Assembly (NCBI RefSeq): GCF_000316575.1
Contig: NC_019682.1
Span: forward strand, 4,648,001-4,712,000
DNA: 64,000 bases
From: Calothrix sp. PCC 7507
GTDB lineage: Bacteria; Cyanobacteriota; Cyanobacteriia; Cyanobacteriales; Nostocaceae
Direction of reading: 5' to 3'
The notes under the pieces were generated by a model that was not told the origin of the DNA, made no database searches, and saw only the letters and a list, made by a program, of their open reading frames with translations. Shown here piece after piece: positions 17,320 to 26,452 of the stretch. Made by a program: the position numbers and the translations under genes. The first letter of the stretch is position 1. Each line of letters starts with the position of its first letter.

Positions 17320-19920
17320 TCAAAGCCAATTACCAACTAAGATATAAGGTGCCCAATATCCAGGACGACTGTAATTAGGGTAATCTCTTAATAATTTTAT
17401 TTGGGCATGACGCAAAGCTTCAGCTTTTGTCACCTTGTTTTTAACTAACTCACGGTAAAATTCGCCAATTAGAATAGCAGTAGATTTATCGTTAATATGC
17501 CACAGTGAAGCTAAGGTACTACGTGCGCCTGCCTTTACAGATGCCCCAGCTAAACCTAATGTAGCGCGATTATCGCCTGTGGCTGTTTCACAAGCACTTA
17601 AAACTAGCATTTCTAGAGATTGGGAGGGAGTTGCATCTTGACGACGTAGTAAGTTGTCGAACTGCAAAACATTGATTGGCCCATCATTAGCTAAGATAAA
17701 AGTATCTTCAGGACGGGAGCTAAATTGACCGTGGGTTGCTAAATGCAAGACATTAAAAGTTTTTGTATTGACATTTTTTTCTAGTGCGTTACTAGTGAAG
17801 TCATTATTTAACAATTGTCTAGTGGAAATTCCAGCTTGGGCGATTAAATTTAACTCTGATTGAATTTCTGGTAAAGGTGGAAACTTCTGAAATGCTTTTG
17901 GTGGTTGAACTAAACCTGCTGCTAAAACGTTGAGTGGTGCTTGTGTTAAAGATTTAGGAGCAATTAACTGTAGTCCTAAACTCAAAGCAACGGCATATTT
18001 TTCGACTAGATATTTTTGTCCGTCGTATAATGCTGCCATTGGGATATTTCGCAAGGCTCCATCTAAGACAAATACGAGGGTATTAACGTTAATTTTTGCC
18101 AAATTTGTCTCAATTTCTGCTGGAATTAACCAATCATAGACTTTTTTGGCAAGCGTCTGCACTTCTTCTTCCTTCTCAGGTTCTAAAAGAGCCTCACGCA
18201 ATTCTGTTAAAGTACTTTCTACTTCCTGTTGTGACTGATTAACTACATATCGGTGTAGTGGTTGCTGGGGAATTTTGATAATTACTTGTAGCTGCTGAGG
18301 TAGAATAATTGGGTAGATGATAGCGGATGTAGGATTATCTTTGTCTACCATTTCATCTAGCACTACTGTTCTAGCATTGATGCAAGCTTGACGAAAAAAA
18401 TCATCTAGTTCTGCTAGTTGCAACGATTCAATTCTTTGTCTAGCTATTTCTAAATTTTTTAAATTAGGAGAGGATTGTAGTAATAACTCTACAGACTGGC
18501 GATACACTGGCTCGACGCTTTCTTTAAAGCTATATTGGACATCGCGGTTAACGGCAACTAAATCACTACGAAGCGATCGCAATTCACTAATAGCTGTATC
18601 ATAAGCAGTAATTGCGCCTTTAATATCGCCTTGTTTTTTCAACAACCTTCCTAGTTGCCAATACCAACGATAATTAATATCCGGTGCATTGATGGTTTGA
18701 GTTAAAACTAGAGCCTTTTGGGTAACTTCTTGAGCATTTGACCATTGTTGAGTTTGTTCGTATAAACTGCCTAGTGTACCCAGTGCATACGCTTCGGCGC
18801 GTTTATCATCTAAATTTCTGCTTTGTTGGACTGCCGTAGCCAGTAGTTGAGCAGTATCATTAAAGAGTTTTGATTGTTGAGTTTTCTCTGTGCCACTCCC
18901 CAGTTTCATCAAATTCTGCGCCAGATGAATGCGTGCATAGATGGCTGACTGACTGGGAGGTAGGTTGACGAGTTGGGTTTGAATTTGGGGTAATAATGTC
19001 TCAATTACGGAAACTTGTCTTGTCTCGACAAGCAAACTCAACTGATTAATTGCGGCTTGAATTTTGGTGATGGGAGTGGAAGCAAGTTTCGCTGCTTGTT
19101 GATAGTAGTCTAAGGCTGCTGGGATATTCTGTTGTGTCCTAGCCGTGTTGCCTAGGCTAAATAGTGTAGCACTCATCTCTGCACTAGACTGCAAACCTTT
19201 GGCAATCTCCAGACTTTGCGCTAATACCTGACGAGATTGTTCTAAGTCGCCTACTAATTGCAGAGTATCACCAAGCGATCGCAATTCTACTGCTTTGGTG
19301 AGGGAATTGGGTTGGGCTTGCAAAGTGGAGCGTAATTCGGTTAATATTTTGAGCGATCGCCGATAAAATCCCAACACTTGCCATGCTTGAGCCTGGTTAA
19401 TGCGATCGCTCACTACACCACTTTGATCATTAACTTGTTTATATATTCCTTCTGCACGCTGCCAAGTCGCCAGTGCTTGTTCAGCTTGTCCCAACTCTAA
19501 TTGAATACTGCCTTGAATATCCAATATTTGCGCTAAAACTACAGGATTTAGTTTCACCCCTTCCAAGAGTTGCAAACTTTCTCGGACTGTTTTATCTGCT
19601 TCTTGCCACAGTCCCAGCTTTTGATATGCTAACGCCAGGTTACTTAACCCAACAGCTTGTCTTAACTTATTCCCTTGGCTGCGATAATTGTCAACAGCTT
19701 GTTGCAAAACTTTAATCGCCTCGGCAAATCGTCCCGCATCATATAGCGTCTTACCCTCTTGTAGCCAGTCACCGGGATTATATTGCTCAGTTTGTAATTG
19801 TGGAGAATTAATTTTCGGGTTGGTTGCGGTAACGGGAGGAATCACGATACACAACAGAGAAGTCATTAACCCTAGGATAATCAAAGACTTCCATCTGTCA
19901 CCCAATTTGAATTTAATCAT
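17320..19920 (-). CDS. Secreted TPR-CHAT domain protein
   Basis: This 866-residue protein begins with a basic region and a hydrophobic signal segment (SLIILGLMTSLLCIVIPPVTA), so it is exported or anchored. Residues about 45-480 are tetratricopeptide repeats (ALAYQKLGLWQEADKTV, ALGTLGSLYEQTQQWSNAQE and others). Residues about 580-866 are a CHAT (caspase-like) domain with the catalytic pair His at about 728 in VLHLATHGQF and Cys at about 776 in LVLSACETATGD. CHAT proteins are cysteine peptidases related to caspases and separase and often sit beside haemagglutinin-like exoproteins in cyanobacteria, as here with the gene at 20520. Target peptides are unknown. The upstream region holds a 189-bp tandem duplication. 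Confidence 0.9.
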   Translation of the reverse strand: MIKFKLGDRWKSLIILGLMTSLLCIVIPPVTATNPKINSPQLQTEQYNPGDWLQEGKTLYDAGRFAEAIKVLQQAVDNYRSQGNKLRQAVGLSNLALAYQKLGLWQEADKTVRESLQLLEGVKLNPVVLAQILDIQGSIQLELGQAEQALATWQRAEGIYKQVNDQSGVVSDRINQAQAWQVLGFYRRSLKILTELRSTLQAQPNSLTKAVELRSLGDTLQLVGDLEQSRQVLAQSLEIAKGLQSSAEMSATLFSLGNTARTQQNIPAALDYYQQAAKLASTPITKIQAAINQLSLLVETRQVSVIETLLPQIQTQLVNLPPSQSAIYARIHLAQNLMKLGSGTEKTQQSKLFNDTAQLLATAVQQSRNLDDKRAEAYALGTLGSLYEQTQQWSNAQEVTQKALVLTQTINAPDINYRWYWQLGRLLKKQGDIKGAITAYDTAISELRSLRSDLVAVNRDVQYSFKESVEPVYRQSVELLLQSSPNLKNLEIARQRIESLQLAELDDFFRQACINARTVVLDEMVDKDNPTSAIIYPIILPQQLQVIIKIPQQPLHRYVVNQSQQEVESTLTELREALLEPEKEEEVQTLAKKVYDWLIPAEIETNLAKINVNTLVFVLDGALRNIPMAALYDGQKYLVEKYAVALSLGLQLIAPKSLTQAPLNVLAAGLVQPPKAFQKFPPLPEIQSELNLIAQAGISTRQLLNNDFTSNALEKNVNTKTFNVLHLATHGQFSSRPEDTFILANDGPINVLQFDNLLRRQDATPSQSLEMLVLSACETATGDNRATLGLAGASVKAGARSTLASLWHINDKSTAILIGEFYRELVKNKVTKAEALRHAQIKLLRDYPNYSRPGYWAPYILVGNWL

Positions 19921-20010
19921 AGAATATCTTAGCTGTAGGGTATTGATACATAACGTAATTACAATAATTACTACAACGATTAAAGCGTTTCTTATAGATT
20001 ATGCAACATG

Positions 20011-20388
20011 AGCAACTCATGCCTTAACAAAAGCTGCAATTGTTTATACATGAGATACAAATACTTAAGCATTACTTATCAATTACGTAACCTATGTTGT
20101 ACTGATTGAAGCATTTGCAGCAATTGTTTATATCTGAGATATAAATACTTAAACAATTCTTATGAATGCTACAGCCTGAAATGCAATTGTTTAAACCATA
20201 GCAACTCATGCTTTAACAAAAGCTGCAATTGTTTATACATGAGATACAAATACTTAAACATTACTTATCAATCACGTAACCTATGTTGCACTGATTGAAG
20301 CATTTGCAGAAATTGCTTATATCTGAGATACAAATACTTAAACAATTCTTATGGATGCCGCAGTATGAGACGCAATTATTGTTTAAAT
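20011..20388. repeat. 189-bp tandem duplication upstream of the CHAT gene, each copy with two half-units
   Basis: AGCAACTCATG at 20011 recurs at 20200. The two 189-base copies differ at about ten positions. Within each copy a motif close to GC(A/T)GCAATTGTTTATA and GAGATACAAATACTTAA occurs twice, at 20033, 20117, 20222 and 20306 (spacing 84 and 105). The block is AT-rich, codes for nothing, and ends about 90 bases upstream of the CHAT gene's start at 19920. An operator or iteron-like array is possible. The remaining bases to 20519 hold nothing else I can name. Confidence 0.8.
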
Positions 20389-20519
20389 GATTGTTATCTC
20401 ATTTTTAATTTTTTCCCAAGATGCGATCACGACAAAAGACACAAACCCAGCACTTATACTCTTCGGGGACTCTGGCTACCAACTGATAACTGATGAACGC
20501 AGAATTAAGGAATAGTTAC

Positions 20520-23500
20520 TTACTGAGAAGAGGGAAACGCATTACAACTTAAATTAGATAGCAACGAAGAGTTATTAAAAGTACTCCCCGGCACATATGC
20601 AACCAACTCGACTTTACCATCAGAATTTATTACCCAGCTTTGCGCTTCTATAATTGTCTCCGGGGTTGATTTGTTCGTAATTTCCCTTATCTGTTGATTC
20701 CCCTCACCCAAAGTCACCCAATTAGTCATCACCGCTCTTCCCCGTAACGGTTCATCAGGATTTAATGGTAAACCGCCTCGTCCTGTAGATGTAAAATGAC
20801 TGGCTATTTTTCCCTTGGGGGTACAACCTTGAGCAATTTGTTTGGATACGTCAACTAGATTGGTGGGGAGTACGGTTAAACCACGAGTGGGATCTAAATC
20901 TGGTGTGTTGAGAATGACATCACCGTTTAAAATCGGACTAGTTTGAGAAATAGCAGTAATATCGCTAGTGAATAGTTTCGCAGGATCTAAATCTTGAGGT
21001 TTGTTAGTTCCTAATAATTTCACTAACTCTTCTCGACTACGGGGTGTGATGCCATAAATACCAGTTGCATTGATGGTAACTTTGCCACCGGTTCCAGTGA
21101 AAGCATTGGCAGAGATATCGCTGTTTTCATTGGGAACTGCAACGATAAATTTTGAGTTGATATTGATGTTACCGCTATTTCCAGCAAACTGATTATTCCC
21201 GGCTGTGGTAGAAATTTTGCTGCCATTACGTAATAGTAATAAATCTTGCAAATTCAGAGTAATATTACCACCTGTACTGCTGCGGGTTTCGGCGGAAATA
21301 GTTCCATTATTGAGAGTGAGAATACCTGCTGCTAGTTCAATATTACCGCCAATACCTTCTCCTTGACTATCAACTGCTATCTTTGCGCCGTCTCGAATAA
21401 TCATGTTTTTAGGGTCGATGATAATATTACCGCCGTTGCCACTGGAACCGGGAGTAGTGTTAGCATATACACCACTACTAGAACCTAACAAATTAATACT
21501 ATCAACGGCATTAATCGTGATATTTCCGGCTTTCCCGTTACCGCTGGTGCTGGTTGTTAACTGAGCAGAATCTTTAACTATCAGAGAAGCAGCATGAACA
21601 GTGATATTACCACCATCTCCACCCGGTAAGATTTGCGGTCTAGCAGTCAATCCGCGAAGTAAAATAGTATATTTATCTTGCTCAAAGCCGTCACCAATCC
21701 AACCACTCAGAGGTAAACTCCCCCCTTTTCCAGTCGCACCACTAATTTCCGTGGGGGTAAGAAAACTAAAAACTTCACCTCCATTACTAACAGCAGTTAT
21801 AGGATATTGGGTGATAGCTAAATAGTAAGTTCCAGGATTTTTAGGGGTTAATGGATGCTTGGGTGGTAGAGATGATTGATATGAATCAAATGATGAAAAT
21901 ATCGTGTCATCATTGGCATAAACACCAATACCATTGCTATCAAATAGAAACAGGCGAGTATCTCTTACGTTAGAAACGAATGTTTCTGCTGAGAAAGTTT
22001 GATTTCCCTCCAATTCGATTTGATAAAGGTCTACATCATTGCTACTATCGAGACTACCAGAAATTTTTTCGACAAAAGTTCCAATAGTAGGAATTTTTTG
22101 AGCAGTGCTAGGTAATTGACCAGCTTCACCTATTTCGTTAACTGTGATAAATTTTAGTGGTAAGGTGATAGATGAGGCTTGAGTGTTAGCAAAAAATCCT
22201 GTATTAGCACCCGATATGGTAATTTGCTTAATAGGTTCATCAGGACTACCCAAGTAAATGTCACCGGCTTTCCCACTGCCTATTGTGCTAGTAACAACCG
22301 TAGCTCCGTTAGCTAATAAAAGAGTGGGTGTCTGTAGAGAAATTCTCCCACCGTTGCCATTAGAACCAGGTGTAGTATTGGAAAATAGCCCACTAGCAGG
22401 ACTGATTTGGTCATTGAAATATAAATATGATTGTCTTGCTTGTTGTTGTGGAAAATAATTGCGATCGCTACCTAAAATAGCAATTTTTTCGCTAGCATTG
22501 ATAGTGATATTACCTGCATTGCCGCCATTAAAGCCAAAAGTAGAGGTGAGCAACTTTGCACCACCTGTAATTTCTACGGTACGGCTATTGATAGTGATAT
22601 CGCCACCCCTAGCACTGCTGCTGGTTCCAGCATTTAAAACGGCTGCATCTGACAGTTGGAAAGTTTGCGTTGTAATTTTGATATCACCTGCTTTTTTAGC
22701 AGTAGCATCTGCAATGGCATTACTGCGTATGCTGCTATATTTCAGTAAGGAACCATCGGGGTAAAGTCCGGAAATATTCACAGCATCAGTGGTATTAATT
22801 TCAATATCGCCTCCTTTCCCTTCATTAGAGGTTGTGGAGACTAACTCAGAACCATTTAGCAACGAGAAAGAACGTGCTTGTAGATTGATTCTACCTGCAT
22901 CACCCTTACCACCAGTTGTACTATATATACGACTATTGTCACTGATGACAACAGAGTTACCTGCTTGAAATAAAATATTACCAGCACCAGAGCGATCGCT
23001 AATTGCTTCGCTATCAAATGTAACTCCTTGAGTAACTAAAATCGAGTCCCCAGCTACCAGGGAAATGCTACCACCACTACCCCTACCATAGGCAACATCA
23101 CTAAAGATACCACCACCAACAAAAGCAATGGAACCATTTGCTTGTAGTGAAATTTTACCAGCATCTCCTAAGCCAGAAGGAGTGCTAGTAGAGATGCTGC
23201 TGGTATCAAAAAAAATCGCGCCTTTTGCTGTTAATGAAATATTCCCTGAGTTTCCCTGTCCATAAGTAACACTAGAAATACTACTGTTTCTCAAAAAAAT
23301 AGATCCAACAGTCTGTAATAAGACACTTCCAGCGTCTCCTTTACCTTGAGTTTGACTGCTAATATTGCTATTGGATAAATCTAAATTACGAGCATTAATT
23401 TTGATACCTCTACCACTATCTGCTGTTATATCCAGTGTTGAATTCTTGAGTGTAACATCGGCTTGTCCTATCTTTTGAGGAAGACTCAAATCCACATCAT

Positions 23501-24209
23501 TACTATTCACCTGCAAATCGACTATTCCATCACCTGCTATTCCTGCTAATTCAATTTTTCCACCAGGGGCAAATAATTTAAATTGGTTGACATTGATTTT
23601 TCCCCCAGCCAAAATCAAGCTGTTTCCTGGAGTCACTCGCAGTTCAGAATTGCCTTGTCCTTGCAGTGTAATTTCACCTGGTTGCTGTTTGCCATATTGC
23701 AAGCCTATAGGGACATTAATACTTAACAAAGGCGGCTGTTGTAGATTATTTGTAGCACTAAATTCTAGGTTATCTGGAAACTTCAAACTGTTTGCTGTAC
23801 TCGCCACAAACGAACCACCCACATCTAACCGTGCATTTTTTCCAAATATAATCCCACTGGGATTAATTAAAAAAAGATTTACGCCACTTTGGGTGCGAAT
23901 CAAACCATCAATTAGAGATTGCGAACCACTAGTCACCCGCGACAAAATATTTCTGATGTTATCTGCATTTTGAAAAATTGCCGCTTCGTTGGAGTTAAGG
24001 TTGAACTTGCCAAAACTATGAAATAAATTATTACCAACAGTCTGTCCAGCAGATTGAGGAATTGTGTAATTAGGGCCTGTTAGAGTTTCTCGTGTTCCTA
24101 ATGAACCATCTAGGGTAATATTTTGGGCGCAGACTTTAGTGCTAGGGTAGATAAACGCAATAGCGATCGCCAAAACTCTTGACACTAACACTAGCCAATT
24201 TTTCGCCAT
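20520..24209 (-). CDS. Two-partner-secretion exoprotein (filamentous haemagglutinin N-terminal domain), copy 1
   Basis: This 1229-residue secreted protein has a signal peptide ending VCAQ near residue 29, then the TPS/haemagglutination-activity domain (ITLDGSLGT, NNLFHSFGKFNLNSNEAAIF, GVNLFLINPSGIIFGKNARL) that directs export through a TpsB pore. The bulk is glycine-rich beta-helix repeats of the GNITI/GDI.I type. Unusually, residues about 705-815 hold a PPC-like beta-sandwich (SNDVDLYQIEL, TRLFLFDSNG, GTYYLAITQ) inside the helix. The C-terminus carries the cyanobacterial module QGCTPKGKIASHF, GRGGLPLNPDEPLRGRAV, ending near FNNSSLLSNLSCNAF. No TpsB gene is in the window. AAGGGGATAATCA precedes the ATG. 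The neighbouring CHAT gene on the same strand is a likely functional partner. Confidence 0.93.
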   Translation of the reverse strand: MAKNWLVLVSRVLAIAIAFIYPSTKVCAQNITLDGSLGTRETLTGPNYTIPQSAGQTVGNNLFHSFGKFNLNSNEAAIFQNADNIRNILSRVTSGSQSLIDGLIRTQSGVNLFLINPSGIIFGKNARLDVGGSFVASTANSLKFPDNLEFSATNNLQQPPLLSINVPIGLQYGKQQPGEITLQGQGNSELRVTPGNSLILAGGKINVNQFKLFAPGGKIELAGIAGDGIVDLQVNSNDVDLSLPQKIGQADVTLKNSTLDITADSGRGIKINARNLDLSNSNISSQTQGKGDAGSVLLQTVGSIFLRNSSISSVTYGQGNSGNISLTAKGAIFFDTSSISTSTPSGLGDAGKISLQANGSIAFVGGGIFSDVAYGRGSGGSISLVAGDSILVTQGVTFDSEAISDRSGAGNILFQAGNSVVISDNSRIYSTTGGKGDAGRINLQARSFSLLNGSELVSTTSNEGKGGDIEINTTDAVNISGLYPDGSLLKYSSIRSNAIADATAKKAGDIKITTQTFQLSDAAVLNAGTSSSARGGDITINSRTVEITGGAKLLTSTFGFNGGNAGNITINASEKIAILGSDRNYFPQQQARQSYLYFNDQISPASGLFSNTTPGSNGNGGRISLQTPTLLLANGATVVTSTIGSGKAGDIYLGSPDEPIKQITISGANTGFFANTQASSITLPLKFITVNEIGEAGQLPSTAQKIPTIGTFVEKISGSLDSSNDVDLYQIELEGNQTFSAETFVSNVRDTRLFLFDSNGIGVYANDDTIFSSFDSYQSSLPPKHPLTPKNPGTYYLAITQYPITAVSNGGEVFSFLTPTEISGATGKGGSLPLSGWIGDGFEQDKYTILLRGLTARPQILPGGDGGNITVHAASLIVKDSAQLTTSTSGNGKAGNITINAVDSINLLGSSSGVYANTTPGSSGNGGNIIIDPKNMIIRDGAKIAVDSQGEGIGGNIELAAGILTLNNGTISAETRSSTGGNITLNLQDLLLLRNGSKISTTAGNNQFAGNSGNININSKFIVAVPNENSDISANAFTGTGGKVTINATGIYGITPRSREELVKLLGTNKPQDLDPAKLFTSDITAISQTSPILNGDVILNTPDLDPTRGLTVLPTNLVDVSKQIAQGCTPKGKIASHFTSTGRGGLPLNPDEPLRGRAVMTNWVTLGEGNQQIREITNKSTPETIIEAQSWVINSDGKVELVAYVPGSTFNNSSLLSNLSCNAFPSSQ

Positions 24210-24421
24210 TGATTATCCCCTTAGCAACGACACCAGTGGTTGAGTTATGTGTATGGTTTATGAGTTTAGTTTAAGGGTAAATACAGAGACTAAATATGAA
24301 GAATTCTGAATATTAATTAATATATAAAATTATGTTAGCGCTGGTGTGGACACCTAGATGTTTGGTAATCGACTGATTGTCTTGGCCTCGAATAGGTATT
24401 TCCAGTTTTTTTAAAATATTT

Positions 24422-24571
24422 TATGACTTACGTGCATAAACCGAGAAAGCAGCTACAGATGTAGGTTGGGTTGAGGCTTTGCGAAACCCAACACCTCACA
24501 GTTTTGTGGATGTTGGGTTTCACTTCGTTCTACCCAACCTACGCATCTGTCACATTCTTCTCTTAAATTGG
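24422..24571. repeat. Palindromic repeat bounded by 31-bp direct repeats
   Basis: TATGACTTACGTGCATAAAC and the following 11 bases (24422-24452) recur exactly at 24572-24602. Between them lies an imperfect palindrome: ACAGATGTAGGTTGGGTT on the left against ACCCAACCTACGCATCTGT on the right, with an inner GAAACCCAAC/GTTGGGTTTC stem. The second 31-base copy is the head of the conserved element described next. The arrangement suggests a palindromic repeat inserted with, or followed by, a local duplication. Confidence 0.65.
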
Positions 24572-24635
24572 TATGACTTACGTGCATAAACCGAGAAAGC
24601 AGAACGTAAAGAGCAACAGAAGAGAAGTTCACCTT
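24572..24635 (+). promoter_or_regulatory. Conserved intergenic element, copy 1 of 3
   Basis: The sequence TGCATAAACCGAGAAAGCAG, then CGTAAAGAGCAACAGAAGAGA, lies upstream of the short peptide gene. It matches two other intergenic elements, at 34745 and 46481. All three sit a few hundred bases upstream of a haemagglutinin-like gene on the opposite strand and share the core AGCAACAGAAGAGA. It is conserved without coding potential, so a promoter, leader or small RNA is likely. Confidence 0.6.
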
Positions 24636-24804
24636 AAAAAACGGTACGTATTTATATCTAATTTTTTGGTAGAAGTTCTCAGTGTTTCAATCTGGAATTG
24701 CTGAAAATACGAATCTTTCGTTCAACATAAGACGAAATTATCCGCATAAATCAGCAATGGCAACAGTCTACAATTCACCACATCAATACTTAGGAGTAAA
24801 TTTA

Positions 24805-25170
24805 ATGAACATTAATGGTCGTTTAGCAATAGCAATGACGTTGGCAATTACTGCTAGCTTGATATCCACCGCTGCCAAAGCTCAGACTGCTCCCATTCAA
24901 GATCAAGAAAACACCCAACTATATCGTGAGTCTACCATTAAAAACCCTGAACTGATTAGAAAAATTCTCATCATACAACCAGGGGGAGGATATGAAGTAA
25001 AACCTGGTGATTTTCATGATGCCCATCCTAATTTACCTAAATTTGGAGAGGCTAAACCAGGAACTCCATTTGTGAATTTCAAAAAACCAGATCCAGGTTT
25101 CGAGCGGATTAATCCCTCATATAGAATCCGTCCTTCTGCTGTGGATAAATTCAGAAGTATTGGTCATTAA
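24805..25170 (+). CDS. Short exported peptide, candidate RiPP precursor for the adjacent radical SAM enzyme
   Basis: This 121-residue product begins MNINGRLAIAMTLAITASLI and ends its signal-like leader at STAAKAQ, a good signal peptidase site. The remainder is rich in Pro, Gly and aromatic residues. It includes PGGGYEVKPGDFHDAHPNLP, then KFGEAKPGTPFVNFKKPDPG and FERINPSYRIRPS, giving several aromatic-X-polar triplets (FHD, FGE, FVN, FKK, FER). Such triplets are the substrates of known cyclophane-forming radical SAM enzymes, and cyanobacterial precursors of that kind can carry signal-like leaders. TAGGAGTAAATTTA before this ATG decides the start. The frame opens earlier, from GTG 24682, but without a ribosome site. 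The gene lies 100 bases upstream of the radical SAM gene. I recognise no family, and the precursor role is inferred. Confidence 0.75.
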   Translation: MNINGRLAIAMTLAITASLISTAAKAQTAPIQDQENTQLYRESTIKNPELIRKILIIQPGGGYEVKPGDFHDAHPNLPKFGEAKPGTPFVNFKKPDPGFERINPSYRIRPSAVDKFRSIGH

Positions 25171-25270
25171 TTTAATCTCAAACTAGTCGATCTGGGATTA
25201 GTGAAACCTGTTTGGATACTTATCCTAATCCCCGATCCGTCTTAAAAATTCAAAATAATTAGAGGATATT

Positions 25271-26452
25271 ATGAGTCCACGTCAATCAGTACAGTTTGTG
25301 ATTAAAACTTCTAAACATTGTAATTTGCGATGCCGCTATTGTTATGAGTATGCCGAGTTAGGTAATAAACAAGCGATAAGTTTAAAACAAATCGAACAAA
25401 TGTTCCGAAATATTGCTAGCTATTATCAAAAATTAGATTTTCCTGTAGATATCGAGTTTATCTGGCATGGTGGCGAACCATTATTACAGCATCCAAATTT
25501 CTATTGGCAAGCCTTTGATCTCCAGCATCAAATTTTCGATCATGAGCGCGATCGCGTAACTAATGGAGTGCAAACAAATCTCACTTTATTAGATCGAGAA
25601 AGGTTAAGATTATTAGCCGAAGGCTTTGACCATGTGGGAGTATCTATCGATTTATTTGGGGGATTGCGAGTCTATCAAACCGGGATAGAATCTCAAGAGC
25701 GGGTGTTAGAAAATATGGATCGACTGACAGCAGCAGGGGTTGATTTTGGCTGCATTACTGTCCTGACTAAATGCAATATCGATCGCATTACCGAAATTTA
25801 TGAATTTTATCGTTCGATGAATATATCCGTCAGGATTTTACCTCTATTCAAAGGTGCTTTTGATAACCAGCATGATGGCTTTGAAATTAGTGCATATGAT
25901 ACCTTGCGAGCTTACAAACAACTTGTCGATCTATGGTTAGACGACGAAGAGTTTGTATTCATTACCCCTATTCGTGAAGCAATTCAACAGGTGGTTTATC
26001 ATTATAGTCCCAATTCCCCAACAACATTTTATGATAAGCGCGAGTGGGAATCTATTTATTTAGTAAATACAGATGGAGAGGTTTATAGTTACGCCGATGC
26101 TTACGATCACAATCGCAGTCATGGCAATCTTTTCACTACGCCTTTAGCTCAAGTTATAGATAATGAAAACCATTGGAAAATTGTCGCTGATGCGGAAAGA
26201 CGTATCGAACAAACCTGTAGTGATTGTTCGTATTTTGGCAGTTGTAGTGGTTATCCAATGGCTGAAGGGAGTCGCGAATATTATCCTGTAGACGAACGGG
26301 GTGCGCTCCAATGTATCGTTGATCGTGGACTTTTAGAGTATATTGATCGACGCTTCCGTGAAATTGGAATTATCGATCCTCATACTCATACAATTAAACT
26401 GGATCGTCTCAATCTTTCTTCTTCTAGCAATTCAGCATTAACCTATGCTTAG
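25271..26452 (+). CDS. Radical SAM/SPASM peptide-modifying enzyme
   Basis: This 393-residue cytoplasmic enzyme has the radical SAM cluster motif Cys17-x3-Cys21-x2-Cys24 in KTSKHCNLRCRYCYEYAELG near the N-terminus. The GGEP-type SAM motif is WHGGEPLLQHP, and the core barrel follows (NGVQTNLTLLD, VGVSIDLFGG, ITVLTKCNIDRI). The C-terminal part has a SPASM-like cysteine set: CSDCSYFGSC near residues 316-325 and a later Cys in GALQCIVDR, expected to hold auxiliary iron-sulfur clusters. Enzymes of this architecture make carbon-carbon, thioether or cyclophane links in ribosomal peptides. It follows the short exported peptide and overlaps the next gene by 8 bases, so the three form an operon. AGAGGATATT precedes the ATG. 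Confidence 0.9.
   Translation: MSPRQSVQFVIKTSKHCNLRCRYCYEYAELGNKQAISLKQIEQMFRNIASYYQKLDFPVDIEFIWHGGEPLLQHPNFYWQAFDLQHQIFDHERDRVTNGVQTNLTLLDRERLRLLAEGFDHVGVSIDLFGGLRVYQTGIESQERVLENMDRLTAAGVDFGCITVLTKCNIDRITEIYEFYRSMNISVRILPLFKGAFDNQHDGFEISAYDTLRAYKQLVDLWLDDEEFVFITPIREAIQQVVYHYSPNSPTTFYDKREWESIYLVNTDGEVYSYADAYDHNRSHGNLFTTPLAQVIDNENHWKIVADAERRIEQTCSDCSYFGSCSGYPMAEGSREYYPVDERGALQCIVDRGLLEYIDRRFREIGIIDPHTHTIKLDRLNLSSSSNSALTYA

Noticed and set aside
24682-24804. Longer start (GTG 24682) for the exported peptide
   Set aside because: It lacks a ribosome site and would bury the signal peptide. The ATG at 24805 has TAGGAG upstream.
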